Part shown: positions 1 through 9,249 of the stretch, in pieces
Layout of the letters: every line of letters begins with the position of its first letter
Numbering within the stretch: position 1 is the stretch's first letter
NCBI RefSeq assembly: GCF_000518865.1
Contig: NZ_JAEK01000005.1
Coordinates: forward strand, 62,001 to 126,000
DNA length: 64,000 bases
Direction of reading: 5' to 3'
Origin: Bacillus sp. J37
GTDB lineage: Bacteria; Bacillota; Bacilli; Bacillales; Bacillaceae
Translations under genes and position numbers: made by a program
Notes under the pieces: model-generated
Seen by the model: the letters and a program-made list of their open reading frames with translations, nothing else
What the model was told of the DNA's origin: nothing
The model's database searches: none

Positions 1-54
1 TAATGTGATTAATATTACAATTAGAATGATTAATAAAGTAACCTTCGTTTTCAT
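1..54 (-). CDS. Partial ORF, N-terminus of a membrane or secreted protein
   Basis: A good ribosome binding site (GGAGG, 6 bases before the ATG) starts an ORF at 54 that runs off the left edge; only 18 codons are visible. They read MKTK followed by an unbroken run of Leu, Ile, Val and Thr, which looks like a signal peptide or membrane anchor. It follows spoVK, whose terminator lies between, so it probably has its own promoter. The family cannot be identified from 18 residues. Confidence 0.5.
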   Translation of the reverse strand, partial: MKTKVTLLIILIVILITL

Positions 55-120
55 CCTTACCTCCAATAAAACAATAAAAGTCCCATCAATTAGAACGATA
101 TGATAGATAATCAGAATCAA

Positions 121-160
121 AGAAAATCAACAGGAAGCCCAAGCTACTTTTCCTGCTGAT
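121..160 (-). terminator. Terminator downstream of spoVK
   Basis: An 11-bp stem (126-136 with 150-160, one G-U pair) and a 13-base loop are followed on the minus strand by TTTTCTTT. It begins 6 bases after the spoVK stop codon, the expected place for a Rho-independent terminator. Confidence 0.8.
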
Positions 161-166
161 GTAGGA

Positions 167-1123
167 TCAATTCTCATCTGAAATGACTAAATCCTGACTT
201 TTTATTGTCAAGAGATCTTCTCTATGGTACTTGTCGGTTAATAATAACCTCATAGCTTGAGATCGAATCGACTTTTCTATTATATTCCGAACATAACGAC
301 CGTTACTGAACTTTGAGGGGTGTGTTACTGATTTAACACTCATTAAATGTTCTTTCAGTTTCATAGCTGCATCTTGATGAAACTTATATTCTCTTTCTGC
401 CATCATTAAACTCGAGATTTCCATTAAATCATCAACCGAATAATCTGGAAAATCAACAACTAATGGAAACCTTGACAATAAACCCGGATTCAATGATAAA
501 AAATGTTCCATTTCTCGAGGATATCCAGCTAATATTAAGACAAAATCATGCTGTTTATCTTCCATATGTTTTACTAATGTATCTATTGCTTCCTTTCCAA
601 AGTCCTTCTCTCCACCTCTTGCAAGGGAGTAAGCCTCATCAATGAACAGTATACCGCCTAGAGCCTTTTTTACAAGATCTCTTGTTTTTTGTGCAGTGTG
701 ACCGATATATTCACCAACAAGATCAGCCCTTTCAGCTTCAATAAGATGGCCTTTTGAAAGGACATTCATTTGAAAAAACAACTTTCCTACAAGTCTAGCT
801 ACAGTTGTTTTACCCGTCCCCGGATTACCTTTAAACATCATATGAAGTGCTTGTTTACCTGCTTTTAGTCCTTGCTCCTCACGTTTTTTATTAATAAAGA
901 TCCACGCATATATTTCTTTTATCATTCTCTTCATCTCATTCATACCAACAAGCGAACTCATTTCTTCTTCTATTTCATTTAGGACTGCATGTTTAACCTC
1001 AAGCCTTGGAATTTTTAAATCATAAGAAGAAGGACTAACTTCTATCTTTTCTTTTGACTGATTATTTAAAATAATGTTTATCTGTCCATTTGTCTTGTAT
1101 GTGACTGCTTGATCCCGTTCCAT
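167..1123 (-). CDS. spoVK: Stage V sporulation protein K, CbxX/CfqX-type AAA+ ATPase
   Basis: SpoVK is a mother-cell AAA+ ATPase needed for spore maturation in B. subtilis; its substrate is not established. The 318-residue product has a divergent N-terminal segment and one AAA+ domain with Walker A GNPGTGKT (about residues 99-106) and Walker B ILFIDEA (about 158-164). The ALHMMFKGNPG and RADLVGEYIGHTA stretches are typical of CbxX/CfqX/SpoVK proteins. I chose the ATG at 1123 because AGGTGG sits 6-7 bases upstream; the GTG at 1138 in the same frame lies inside that ribosome binding site. It follows hfq but is separated by a strong terminator, so it is probably transcribed alone during sporulation from the candidate promoter at 1272-1299. 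Confidence 0.95.
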   Translation of the reverse strand: MERDQAVTYKTNGQINIILNNQSKEKIEVSPSSYDLKIPRLEVKHAVLNEIEEEMSSLVGMNEMKRMIKEIYAWIFINKKREEQGLKAGKQALHMMFKGNPGTGKTTVARLVGKLFFQMNVLSKGHLIEAERADLVGEYIGHTAQKTRDLVKKALGGILFIDEAYSLARGGEKDFGKEAIDTLVKHMEDKQHDFVLILAGYPREMEHFLSLNPGLLSRFPLVVDFPDYSVDDLMEISSLMMAEREYKFHQDAAMKLKEHLMSVKSVTHPSKFSNGRYVRNIIEKSIRSQAMRLLLTDKYHREDLLTIKSQDLVISDEN

Positions 1124-1271
1124 AGATGTCCACCTCACAATCTGCTCCGATTAAAGAAAAGGCTTTATTATTCCATACACTAGCCTCTATTATGCTATTT
1201 ATTTCGACAAGTTCATTAAGATCAAAAATAAAAGAACTGTTGATTATTTTCGAAAACACAAGAATCTTGTT

Positions 1272-1299
1272 GATTTATGCGCTTTCCCAAGAAATATTC
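1272..1299 (-). promoter_or_regulatory. Possible sigma-E promoter of spoVK
   Basis: On the minus strand GAATATT (1293-1299) matches the sigma-E -35 consensus. CATAAATC (1272-1279) matches 6 of 8 bases of the -10 consensus CATACANT. The 13-base spacer is one or two bases shorter than usual. spoVK belongs to the mother-cell regulons in B. subtilis, so the location fits, but the match is imperfect. Confidence 0.4.
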
Positions 1300-1422
1300 A
1301 TTCCTTTTATTTATATGCTGAGATTTTTAAGTTACAACCTAAGCCATTAGTTTCTATATAAAATGTATGAAGGGACATGCAACTAAATGAGGACTTTTTT
1401 GCGGTGGTAGGAAAGATAAATA

Positions 1423-1461
1423 AGAAAAGGAGTTGATGAAATTATCATCAACTCCTTTTCT
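1423..1461 (-). terminator. Strong terminator downstream of hfq
   Basis: A perfect 17-bp stem (1423-1439 with 1445-1461) closes a 5-base loop and is followed by a T-rich tail on the minus strand. It lies directly after the hfq stop codon. The stem is symmetric enough to stop transcripts from either side. Confidence 0.9.
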
Positions 1462-1464
1462 TTA

Positions 1465-1692
1465 TTACTGCTCCAGCTCAATTTGAATATTCTTTTGTGG
1501 TGAAAATGTAGAAATTGCATGTTTATAAATTAGTTGTTGTTTTCCTTCTGTTTCTAATAATACAGTGAAATTATCAAAGCCTTTAACAAGACCTCTTAAT
1601 TGAAAACCATTAAGTAAAAAAACAGTGACAAATGTGCCATCTTTACGTAATTGATTAAGTACTTGATCCTGAATATTAATTGATTGCTTCAT
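1465..1692 (-). CDS. hfq: RNA chaperone Hfq
   Basis: Hfq forms hexameric rings that bind A-rich and U-rich RNA. The 75-residue protein has the Sm1 fold region ([13 protein letters not shown]) and the Sm2 motif YKHAIS (about 56-61). It is about the length of B. subtilis Hfq (73 aa) and lacks the long C-terminal tail of enterobacterial Hfq. The start has a strong AGGAGG site. It lies 38 bases behind miaA in the same direction, the widely conserved miaA-hfq pair, and is closed by its own terminator. Confidence 0.97.
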   Translation of the reverse strand: MKQSINIQDQVLNQLRKDGTFVTVFLLNGFQLRGLVKGFDNFTVLLETEGKQQLIYKHAISTFSPQKNIQIELEQ

Positions 1693-1730
1693 GTTTCGTC
1701 CTCCTCTTTTCTCTATACCTTTTAATTCGA

Positions 1731-2669
1731 TTAAAGTTGAAGCTTTCCTGCTATGTATGAAAAAATTTCATCCACCATTTGTTCGTTTTTTATTGGTGGT
1801 GTCATATCAAACCATTTTACATCCATTTTATTCCGAAACCATGTTAATTGCCGTTTTGCGTATCTTCTGGAATTTTGTTTTAACTGATTCAGTGCTTCAT
1901 TGTATGATACTTTCCCATCAAAATAATCATATATTTCTTTATATCCAATTGCTTTGATTGATTGTGTATCCCGCAGACCCTGATTATAAAGGCCTTTCAC
2001 TTCATTAATAAGGCCATTTTCAACCATTATATCTACTCGGTCATTTATACGCTGATACAGGAGATCACGATCCATTGTTAACCCAATCAGAGCCACGTCA
2101 AATAACAACTTATTTTCTTGTTGGTTTAGATGTTCATGCATTGGAATTTTTGTACAATGAAAAATTTCAAGTGCTCTTATCACTCTTCTTGTATTGTTCG
2201 GATGAATCTTCTCGGCTGATTCAGGATCAACTTGAGCTAATAATTGATGAATTGCCTGCTCACCTTTTTCATTTAGTTCCAATTCAAGTTTTTTTCGAAA
2301 TTCCGGATCAGATGGAGCCTCCGTAAACTGATAGTCATATAGTACAGATTGTATGTAAAGGCCTGTCCCTCCAACTATCATGGGCATCTTGTTTTTATCC
2401 GTAATTTCATTAATTAAATGTCTGGCTGTTTCCTGGAATTCGGCTACTGAATAAACATCATCAGGTTTCTTAATATCTATAAGATGATGTGGAATCCCTT
2501 CCATTTCTTCCTTGGTAATCTTAGCTGTACCAATGTCCATTCCTTTATAAATTTGCATTGAATCGCCACTAATTATTTCACCGTTTAAACGATGGGCCAT
2601 TTCAATACTAAGTTTAGTTTTACCAACTGCTGTTGGTCCAATAATGACAACAAGTTTCTTTCTTTCCAA
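1731..2669 (-). CDS. miaA: tRNA dimethylallyltransferase MiaA
   Basis: MiaA transfers a dimethylallyl group to N6 of A37 in tRNAs that read UNN codons. MiaB, encoded at 9250-10776, later methylthiolates the same base. The P-loop GPTAVGKT lies about 11 residues from the start, followed by [17 protein letters not shown], the substrate-pocket motif GGTGLY, and the C-terminal [14 protein letters not shown] segment that contacts tRNA. The start is uncertain. TTG at 2669 gives 312 aa and the usual spacing to the P-loop; TTG at 2687 gives 318 aa; neither has a strong ribosome binding site. It is cotranscribed with hfq. Confidence 0.94.
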   Translation of the reverse strand: MERKKLVVIIGPTAVGKTKLSIEMAHRLNGEIISGDSMQIYKGMDIGTAKITKEEMEGIPHHLIDIKKPDDVYSVAEFQETARHLINEITDKNKMPMIVGGTGLYIQSVLYDYQFTEAPSDPEFRKKLELELNEKGEQAIHQLLAQVDPESAEKIHPNNTRRVIRALEIFHCTKIPMHEHLNQQENKLLFDVALIGLTMDRDLLYQRINDRVDIMVENGLINEVKGLYNQGLRDTQSIKAIGYKEIYDYFDGKVSYNEALNQLKQNSRRYAKRQLTWFRNKMDVKWFDMTPPIKNEQMVDEIFSYIAGKLQL

Positions 2670-2883
2670 ACACAACCACTCTTTCAAAGCAAATAGATTC
2701 TACGTTCATCATCTTAACATGGGAATCAATGGAACACCAGTTTATTGTTGCCGTTTTAACACAATTGTAAACATAAGAAGAAAATCGGTTTTTAGTTTAC
2801 ATAATAATATTATGGAGACTGATCTTTAAGTGTTGCAAAAATTAAGTTTCATACATACAGATGGAATTCAATCTTATATCCCC

Positions 2884-2909
2884 AAATAAAAAGCCCTCAT
2901 AATGAGGAC
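2884..2909 (-). terminator. Terminator after the small membrane-protein gene
   Basis: Minus-strand GTCCTC and GAGGGC pair around a 5-base loop and are followed by TTTTTATTT. It starts at the stop codon of the 57-codon ORF, separating it from miaA. Confidence 0.75.
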
Positions 2910-3083
2910 TTAACGCTTCCTGCTTTTATACTTAATTTTTTGAACCAGTTCAATATAAGAATCCAACAGGACAAATGGCCAAAAAAGGATTGTGAAAATT
3001 GCCTTAATACTATTAACTTTCCTATATTTATAAAATGAGAAGACGATTCCAATCATCATGTAAATAATTAGTTCAATTAACAT
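2910..3083 (-). CDS. Small hypothetical membrane protein (57 aa)
   Basis: The ATG at 3083 follows a near-perfect AAAAAGGAGG ribosome binding site at a 7-base spacing, so the ORF is probably translated. An upstream in-frame ATG (3119) has no such site. The product begins MLIELIIYMMIGIVFSFYKY and has a second hydrophobic stretch (about residues 27-41), ending in a basic tail rich in Lys and Arg. That suggests two short membrane segments with a positive cytoplasmic end. It has terminators on both sides (2884-2909 and 3164-3200), so it is likely a single-gene transcript. I do not recognise the family and assign no function. Confidence 0.7.
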   Translation of the reverse strand: MLIELIIYMMIGIVFSFYKYRKVNSIKAIFTILFWPFVLLDSYIELVQKIKYKSRKR

Positions 3084-3163
3084 GACAATTCCTCCTTTTT
3101 CGGTATTATATTCATCCATTACCTGTTCAGTTCGTAAAAAACAAGAAAATTTCTGCTATGTAT

Positions 3164-3200
3164 AAAAAAGGTAAAACCTGAATAATTCAAAGGTTTTACC
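3164..3200 (-). terminator. Terminator downstream of mutL
   Basis: Minus-strand GGTAAAACCT (3191-3200) pairs with AGGTTTTACC (3170-3179) around an 11-base loop and is followed by six T. It lies 10 bases past the mutL stop codon and ends the mutS-mutL operon. Confidence 0.9.
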
Positions 3201-3209
3201 TAAAATAAA

Positions 3210-5111
3210 TCACATCACACGTTTAAACATCTTTTCCATTTCATAAGTAGAATAATGAACAATAATCGGGCGGCCGTGAGGACACGTAAAAGGATCAGAA
3301 GACTTTCTCAACGTCTCCAGCAAAGCAAAGATCTCATCATTTCTCAAATGATGATTTGCCTTAATGGATGCTTTGCAACTCATCATAATGGCTGCTTCTT
3401 CTCTAAGCTTTTTAATATTAATTTTTTTCTCATCAAGAACTTGTTGTATGATCTCCTCAATTGTTTCAGTTTCTTCCCCTTTTGGAAACCATTGCGGATG
3501 TGAGCGGACAATGTAACTATTACGACCAAATGGTTCTAAGAAAATTCCAACACCAGATAAAGTATCTAAATGTTCTTCAATAATCATTGCCTCATCATTC
3601 GAATACTCAAATGTTAACGGAACTAAAAGCTCTTGTACCTCAGACTGAATTTGACCAACTTTCTCACGATAAAATTCATACTTGATTCGTTCTTGTGCTG
3701 CATGTTGATCAATGATAAAAAGACCTTGATCATTTTGAGCTAATATATATGTTCCATGCATTTGACCGATGGGATAAAGAGGAGGAACACGATTTTCCTG
3801 CTCGAAAACTACTTCATCCTCATCTATTTCCGACTCTGCATTATGAGTAGGCTCAATGTCTGAAACATGTTCGACATATTCAAGTGCTTCTGTTTCTTTT
3901 TCATCATGATCTTGATCCACTTCACTATTATCCAATGGATATAACGGTTCTGCCTGGATAGGCTGGTTGTTCGGCGTTTCTTTTACAAAGGAATTTTTCA
4001 CTGAATCATAAAACGTTGGCTCTGTTCTCGTCACTGCTTCGGCATGATGTTCAAATGTAAATTGTTGTTGATGATCTGTTGGCTTTATTACTTTTGTTTT
4101 TGGAATTTCAACTGATGGAATAAGCTGTTGCTGCTTAAAGACATCCTTTATTCCATTCGTAATTAATTCATTTAACTCCGCTTCCTTACTAAGTCGAACT
4201 TCAAGTTTTGAAGGATGCACATTAACATCTACGAGTAACGGGTCCATGTTAATTTCTAAGAAAACGATAGGAAAACGACCAATTGGAAGTAACGTATGGT
4301 ACCCTTGTTGAATCGATTTTACTAAAGGATAATTTTTAACAAAACGACCATTAATAATTGTTGAAATATAATTTCTGGAAGCTCGAGTCATTTCTGGTAA
4401 TGCTAAAAAGCCATTAATCTCAAAATCTAATGATTCCAACGTTAGTTTTTTCATTTTTTTTGCTATCGAAAGGCCATAGATAGAAGATAAGACTTGACGA
4501 ACATCACCATTACCAGTTGTATGAAGAAGCTTCTTGCCATTATGAACTAGTCGTATGGAAACCTCGGGATGTGCAAGGGCAATTCGATTGACGATATCTG
4601 TAATGTTTCCTAGCTCTGTGTGTACTGTTTTCATATATTTTAGTCTAGCAGGTGTATTAAAAAATAAATTTCTTACCGAGATATCCGTTCCTTTTCTGCT
4701 GGAGGTTGACTCGTGTTTTTCAATTTTCCCACCGGATAGAATAAGGTGAGTACCAGCACCTTCGCCTGTACTTGTCTTCATTTCCAATAACGAAACAGAC
4801 GCGATACTTGGCAATGCTTCTCCCCTAAAACCTAATGTTCTTATACGGAACAGGTCATTCTCATCTTTTATTTTACTTGTAGCATGACGATGAAAAGCAT
4901 TAAGACAATCATCCGGCTCAATTCCGTCTCCATTATCAACAATTCGTATTTTACTTAATCCAGCTTCCTCTATTTCAATTTCAACAATTGTACTATTTGC
5001 ATCAATTGCATTTTCAAGTAATTCTTTCACAACAGATGCCGGTCGCTCTACTACTTCCCCGGCAGCGATTTTGTTTGAAAGCATATCGTCAAGACGTATT
5101 ATTTTCCCCAT
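3210..5111 (-). CDS. mutL: DNA mismatch repair endonuclease MutL
   Basis: MutL links mismatch recognition by MutS to strand removal. In organisms without MutH it nicks the DNA itself. The N-terminal GHKL ATPase shows ENAIDA (about 33-38), DNGDG (59-63) and GFRGEAL (94-100). A charged linker of roughly residues 335-440 joins the C-terminal endonuclease domain. That domain carries the metal-binding [12 protein letters not shown] (468-479), [12 protein letters not shown] (578-589) and CPHGRP (610-615). QELLVPL (493-499) matches the beta-clamp binding motif. It is therefore a nicking-type MutL. It lies 38 bases after mutS and was translated from an AAAGGCGGTG ribosome binding site; length 633 aa. 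Confidence 0.97.
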   Translation of the reverse strand: MGKIIRLDDMLSNKIAAGEVVERPASVVKELLENAIDANSTIVEIEIEEAGLSKIRIVDNGDGIEPDDCLNAFHRHATSKIKDENDLFRIRTLGFRGEALPSIASVSLLEMKTSTGEGAGTHLILSGGKIEKHESTSSRKGTDISVRNLFFNTPARLKYMKTVHTELGNITDIVNRIALAHPEVSIRLVHNGKKLLHTTGNGDVRQVLSSIYGLSIAKKMKKLTLESLDFEINGFLALPEMTRASRNYISTIINGRFVKNYPLVKSIQQGYHTLLPIGRFPIVFLEINMDPLLVDVNVHPSKLEVRLSKEAELNELITNGIKDVFKQQQLIPSVEIPKTKVIKPTDHQQQFTFEHHAEAVTRTEPTFYDSVKNSFVKETPNNQPIQAEPLYPLDNSEVDQDHDEKETEALEYVEHVSDIEPTHNAESEIDEDEVVFEQENRVPPLYPIGQMHGTYILAQNDQGLFIIDQHAAQERIKYEFYREKVGQIQSEVQELLVPLTFEYSNDEAMIIEEHLDTLSGVGIFLEPFGRNSYIVRSHPQWFPKGEETETIEEIIQQVLDEKKINIKKLREEAAIMMSCKASIKANHHLRNDEIFALLETLRKSSDPFTCPHGRPIIVHYSTYEMEKMFKRVM

Positions 5112-5149
5112 GTTCTCACCGCCTTTAATTTATGGTCGTTTCTTAAAAA

Positions 5150-7747
5150 CTATTTAACTTTTTTCTGTAACTGATAAAGCTCATTCATTGCATCAAGAGG
5201 TGTCATCTCCAGCAGATTCAGCGATTTTAATAGGTCTAGAACTGATTTCTCTTTTTTAGACAAAACAGGTTCTTTTACCGATACAACTTGTTCATCAGGG
5301 AATAAAGAAAGCTGTGAATCTGTTAAGGAATCCTCTTTTATAACTGCTTTTTTCATTTTTGGCAATGTTGTTGTATCTGAACGATCTTGTTCTAATTCGG
5401 TTAATATCTGTTTTGCACGTTGTATGAGAGAAGGTGGAAGATCAGCAAGCTCAGCCACATGAATACCATAACTTTTATCAGCTGCTCCCTCTTCGATTTT
5501 ATGAAGGAAAACAACTTTCCCATTTTCTTCAATCGCTTTTACGTGAATATTTTTTAATGAGCTTAAATGTGTTTCAAGAATCGTTAGTTCATGATAATGT
5601 GTTGAAAATAATGTTTTTGCACCAATATGTTCATGAATATGTTCAATAATTGCTTGGGCAAGTGCCATCCCATCATAAGTCGATGTACCTCTTCCAATCT
5701 CATCAAAAAGGATTAAACTTTGGGATGTTGCATGAGCAATTGCATTTTTCGCTTCCAGCATTTCCACCATAAATGTACTTTGACCGGAAATGAGATCATC
5801 TGCTGCTCCTATTCTTGTAAATATTTGATCAAAAATTGGGAGCACAGCCTCAGAAGCAGGGACATAACATCCGATTTGCGCTAATATCGCTGTTAATGCA
5901 ACTTGACGCATATACGTGCTCTTACCAGACATGTTTGGACCTGTTATGAGAAGCATTTGGCGTTCCTGACTAAAATAACAATCATTTGCTACATACTCTT
6001 GAGAGTCCATCACCTTTTCAACAACTGGATGACGACCATCTTTAATAAATAACTCGTTATTAGTTGAAAATATCGGCTTACAATAATGACGATTTTCACT
6101 AACTGTAGCAAAACATTGTAAAACATCTAGTTCACTTAAACGTTTAGCCAATTCTTGTAGTCTTGGAATATATTGCTTAACATTCTCACGAATTTCTACA
6201 AATAGTTGATATTCAAGTTCCACTATTTTTTCTTCAGCTTCTAAAATAAGTGATTCTTTTTCCTTAAGAGCTGGTGTAATAAATCGCTCAGCATTTGATA
6301 AGGTTTGTTTTCTTTCATATTGGCTCTCTTCCAAAAGATGAAGATTTGCCCGTGTTACTTCAATATAATAGCCAAATACTTTGTTATAACCAATCTTTAA
6401 CGACTTAATTCCTGTTTTTTGACGCTCTTGCTGCTCTAATTGAGCAATCCATGTTTTTCCGTTACGGCTTGCATCACGATATTGATCCAACTGTTGATGA
6501 TATCCATCTTTAATGATATTACCTTCTTTAATAGAAAGTGGTGGATGATCAATGATACTATCTTCAAGAAGTTTCGATAAATCATTACAAGCATCGAGTT
6601 TTCTTAAAGTAAAGTGTTCATTTTGTAATCCTGAACAAAGTTCCGTAATGAAGGGAACTTGTTGCAGGGATTTTTTTAACTGAATTAAATCTCTGGCATT
6701 TACATTACCAAACGCAACCCGTCCCGCCAATCTTTCAAGATCATATACTTCTTTAAGCAACGCTCTTAAATCTTCTCTCTCAAAGTAGTGATCTATAAGA
6801 GTATCAACAATATTCAGCCGTTCTTCTATCTGCTCTCGACTAACCAGAGGCTTGTCTACCCATTGTTTTAACAATCTGCCCCCCATCGCTGTTTTTGTTT
6901 CATCTAAGAGCCATAAAAGGGAACCTTTTTTTCCTTTTGAGCGTATGGTTTCAGTTAATTCAAGATTTCGCTTTGAAAACAAATCAATTTTCATTGCATC
7001 ATGAAGGTAGTACACTTTTACATTTTGTAAATGATCCAGACTACGCTTTTGGGTTCGTTCAAGGTATGTGATAAGTTTTGCAAATGTTGAAACAAGGCGT
7101 TCATCGTTTACATCCCTTATTAATGGTTTAAAATTGTCATGAATTAAGGATTCGGACTGGTAGGAAAAAGTTGCCTGGCATCGATCAATTAATTGTTTTT
7201 TCCATTGTTCCTGTAAGTCATTTGACATGACTATTTCTTTAGCACCTACGGAATATATTTCATTTAGTAGTTCATCAAAGCTCATACAGAGTGCCACCAG
7301 GTTCTCGCCTGTTGTTAGATCACTAAGAGCTAACCCGAATTGAGTTCCAAAGACTGATATTGAAGCAATATAATTATTCTCTTTTTCCTGAATACCTTTT
7401 CCATCCATCACTGTTCCAGGTGTAATAAGTTGGACAACTTCTCTTCTTACAACACCCTTTGCCTGTTTAGGATCCTCTGTTTGCTCACAAATCGCCACTT
7501 TGTATCCTTTTGATATAAGCTGTTCTATATAGTTTGGTGCAGAATGGTAAGGAACTCCACACATTGGAATTCTTTCTTTACCACCACCGTCACGACTAGT
7601 CAATGTAATTTCTAGTTCTTGTGATGCAGAGATTGCATCTTGAAAGAACATTTCGTAAAAATCTCCTAAACGAAAAAATAAAAAGGCATCTTCATAATCT
7701 GCCTTAATCTTTAAATATTGCTGTATCATCGGCGTATAAGTAGCCAT
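5150..7747 (-). CDS. mutS: DNA mismatch repair protein MutS
   Basis: MutS recognises base mismatches and small loops and recruits MutL. The 865-residue protein has the mismatch-intercalating FYE motif (residues 30-32), the connector, lever and clamp domains, and a C-terminal ABC-type ATPase with Walker [10 protein letters not shown] (about 602-610) and the STFM signature. Near the C-terminus, QLSLF (about 812-816) matches the clamp-binding consensus, consistent with tethering to the replication fork. The ATG has a GGAGG site 6 bases upstream. It is the first gene of the mutSL operon, directly downstream of cotE, whose terminator separates them. Confidence 0.98.
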   Translation of the reverse strand: MATYTPMIQQYLKIKADYEDAFLFFRLGDFYEMFFQDAISASQELEITLTSRDGGGKERIPMCGVPYHSAPNYIEQLISKGYKVAICEQTEDPKQAKGVVRREVVQLITPGTVMDGKGIQEKENNYIASISVFGTQFGLALSDLTTGENLVALCMSFDELLNEIYSVGAKEIVMSNDLQEQWKKQLIDRCQATFSYQSESLIHDNFKPLIRDVNDERLVSTFAKLITYLERTQKRSLDHLQNVKVYYLHDAMKIDLFSKRNLELTETIRSKGKKGSLLWLLDETKTAMGGRLLKQWVDKPLVSREQIEERLNIVDTLIDHYFEREDLRALLKEVYDLERLAGRVAFGNVNARDLIQLKKSLQQVPFITELCSGLQNEHFTLRKLDACNDLSKLLEDSIIDHPPLSIKEGNIIKDGYHQQLDQYRDASRNGKTWIAQLEQQERQKTGIKSLKIGYNKVFGYYIEVTRANLHLLEESQYERKQTLSNAERFITPALKEKESLILEAEEKIVELEYQLFVEIRENVKQYIPRLQELAKRLSELDVLQCFATVSENRHYCKPIFSTNNELFIKDGRHPVVEKVMDSQEYVANDCYFSQERQMLLITGPNMSGKSTYMRQVALTAILAQIGCYVPASEAVLPIFDQIFTRIGAADDLISGQSTFMVEMLEAKNAIAHATSQSLILFDEIGRGTSTYDGMALAQAIIEHIHEHIGAKTLFSTHYHELTILETHLSSLKNIHVKAIEENGKVVFLHKIEEGAADKSYGIHVAELADLPPSLIQRAKQILTELEQDRSDTTTLPKMKKAVIKEDSLTDSQLSLFPDEQVVSVKEPVLSKKEKSVLDLLKSLNLLEMTPLDAMNELYQLQKKVK

Positions 7748-7883
7748 GTTGAACCTCCAATACCACAGTTAACGTGCATTTTTTCATACATTCCATTATA
7801 ACATAAATCGACAAATTGCTGTGATATTGACTAAAAGGGAATTTACGTAAATAATACTCTATAATTATTATGTATTTAAACAC

Positions 7884-7916
7884 TAAAAAACTAGGAGGAT
7901 GCTTTCCCCCCTAGTT
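7884..7916 (-). terminator. Terminator overlapping the cotE stop codon
   Basis: Minus-strand AACTAGGGGG pairs with CCTCCTAGTT and is followed by TTTTT. The upstream arm contains the cotE stop codon, so the hairpin starts inside the end of the gene. Confidence 0.85.
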
Positions 7917-8457
7917 ATTCTTCTACATCTCCAACTAAAAATTCCGGATTTAAATCTTCAAACTCGTCATCTAATTCTTCTTCCCAGTCTTCATCATCTT
8001 CGCAGCCTTCAGGATTCACATGTACACATACTTTTGTTTCACCAATAACTTCAGCAAGATGTTCGCGTTCTGCTTGAACGATAATCTTATTTCCATTAGG
8101 TGAAATGGTCACTTCCAGGCAATTCGGTTGTTGAAGTGCTTTACAGATAACTTCATGCTCATCGTCAAGAAAATTATCATCTTTATATCTTAATTTTATA
8201 ATATCAACATATTCTACGCGTTCTGTTACAACTTCTGTTTTTGTATTTTCGTTGTAAGAATACCATACGTTAATATCATAAGTACCTTCTACTTCAACAG
8301 TTCTGCCATTCTTTTGAGCATCATAATTATGGTTGATGATCCAGCCACCTAAAATGCTCGCTGGTTTTTGCGATGGTGCAATCGTATGTGTGCATTGTGA
8401 AAATTTACGTCCTTTTGCAACAACAGCTTTCGTTATAATTTCTCTGTATTCAGACAT
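7915..8457 (-). CDS. cotE: Outer spore coat morphogenetic protein CotE
   Basis: CotE is made in the mother cell and nucleates assembly of the outer coat on the forespore surface. The 180-residue product matches the family over its full length ([21 protein letters not shown] at the N-terminus, then ILGGWIINH). It ends in a very acidic tail rich in Glu and Asp (about residues 150-180), as is usual for CotE. Two sporulation-type promoters lie upstream (8575-8600 and 8490-8518), in the same order as the sigma-E and sigma-K promoters known for B. subtilis cotE. Confidence 0.97.
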   Translation of the reverse strand: MSEYREIITKAVVAKGRKFSQCTHTIAPSQKPASILGGWIINHNYDAQKNGRTVEVEGTYDINVWYSYNENTKTEVVTERVEYVDIIKLRYKDDNFLDDEHEVICKALQQPNCLEVTISPNGNKIIVQAEREHLAEVIGETKVCVHVNPEGCEDDEDWEEELDDEFEDLNPEFLVGDVEE

Positions 8458-8489
8458 TCGAGCATACCCTCCTCAATAAATCTTCATTT

Positions 8490-8518
8490 AATCCTATGCT
8501 AGGCTAATAACAGATGTG
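8490..8518 (-). promoter_or_regulatory. Possible sigma-K promoter (P2) of cotE
   Basis: Minus-strand CATAGGATT (8490-8498) matches the sigma-K -10 CATANNNTA in all but the last base. An AC for the -35 lies 17 bases upstream. It is the promoter proximal to cotE, as for the sigma-K P2 promoter in B. subtilis. Confidence 0.5.
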
Positions 8519-8574
8519 CTAAGTAATTAAATGAATTCATGACATGTTACGCCAATACCCGTAACGTATAATAC

Positions 8575-8600
8575 ATTGTATGCTAGGGTGACAGAATATG
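8575..8600 (-). promoter_or_regulatory. Possible sigma-E promoter (P1) of cotE
   Basis: Minus-strand CATACAAT (8575-8582) is a perfect sigma-E -10 element. The best -35 match, CATATT, leaves a spacer of only about 12 bases, shorter than the usual 14-15, so the exact -35 is uncertain. Confidence 0.55.
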
Positions 8601-8742
8601 TGCCTAAAAATAAAAAAAGGTGCATGGATAATAAGAAAATAATGGCCTATTTTTTGTTGAAGAAAAAAGTATATGACCTTTCATTTAAAAAGACTATTCA
8701 GAAGAGTTTATGAGGAATAGATAAAACTTATAACTAGTTTTG

Positions 8743-8783
8743 AAATATAAAAAGGGATTCGAATAGTTCATTCGAATCCCTTT
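8743..8783 (-). terminator. Terminator downstream of ricA (ymcA)
   Basis: A perfect 14-bp stem (8751-8764 with 8770-8783), a 5-base loop and a T-rich minus-strand tail lie 30 bases past the ricA stop codon. Confidence 0.88.
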
Positions 8784-8813
8784 GATATAGCAGTATTTAT
8801 TAATTTATAGAGA

Positions 8814-9248
8814 TCAAGAACAACTGCTTCCAGGAGAATTTTTGATTTTGGATCCTGTTTCTCCTTGTAATAAATCCCCACCAGTAGTTGTGATAATTTC
8901 ATTTGTCACTTTATTTGAAATCGTATGTGATACAAGTTGAAGCAAATCATTTACTTCCAGTTGAGATTCTTTGAATTCTTGAATAATCGGAATCTCATCT
9001 AATTCATTTTGAATGTTATCAATCTTAGCTTCAACTTGCTTTAACGCTTCGTGTTTTCCATAATGTTGGAAGTTTACTGCTTGTTTTTGCAAACTTTTAA
9101 TACTTGCAATCATTTCACGAACTTTTTGATTATCATTAAGCTGTGCTTCTGCACGTTTAAAGAAATCAACTTCCTTTGATGCAGAAATCATTTGTGCAAG
9201 TTCACGTGCTTTTGCTACAATATCATCTTTTGTAAATGTTGTTGTCAT
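8814..9248 (-). CDS. ricA: RicA (YmcA), subunit of the RicAFT (Y-complex)
   Basis: RicA (YmcA) forms a complex with RicF (YlbF) and RicT (YaaT). In B. subtilis this complex is needed for competence, biofilm formation, sporulation and RNase Y-dependent mRNA maturation. The 144-residue protein is mostly helical with the Com_YlbF-type region (about residues 8-115). Its only cysteine is Cys143 in the C-terminal SSCS; no other Cys occurs in the protein, which matters because the complex carries Fe-S clusters. The gene is translationally close to miaB: its ribosome binding site GAGGTG lies in the last miaB codons. Its substrate enzyme RNase Y is encoded at 18634-20199. Confidence 0.93.
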   Translation of the reverse strand: MTTTFTKDDIVAKARELAQMISASKEVDFFKRAEAQLNDNQKVREMIASIKSLQKQAVNFQHYGKHEALKQVEAKIDNIQNELDEIPIIQEFKESQLEVNDLLQLVSHTISNKVTNEIITTTGGDLLQGETGSKIKNSPGSSCS

Positions 9249-9249
9249 C

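Noticed and set aside
1062-1259. 65-codon minus-strand ORF overlapping the spoVK start
   Set aside because: It overlaps spoVK in another frame, has no ribosome binding site and shows no conserved features.
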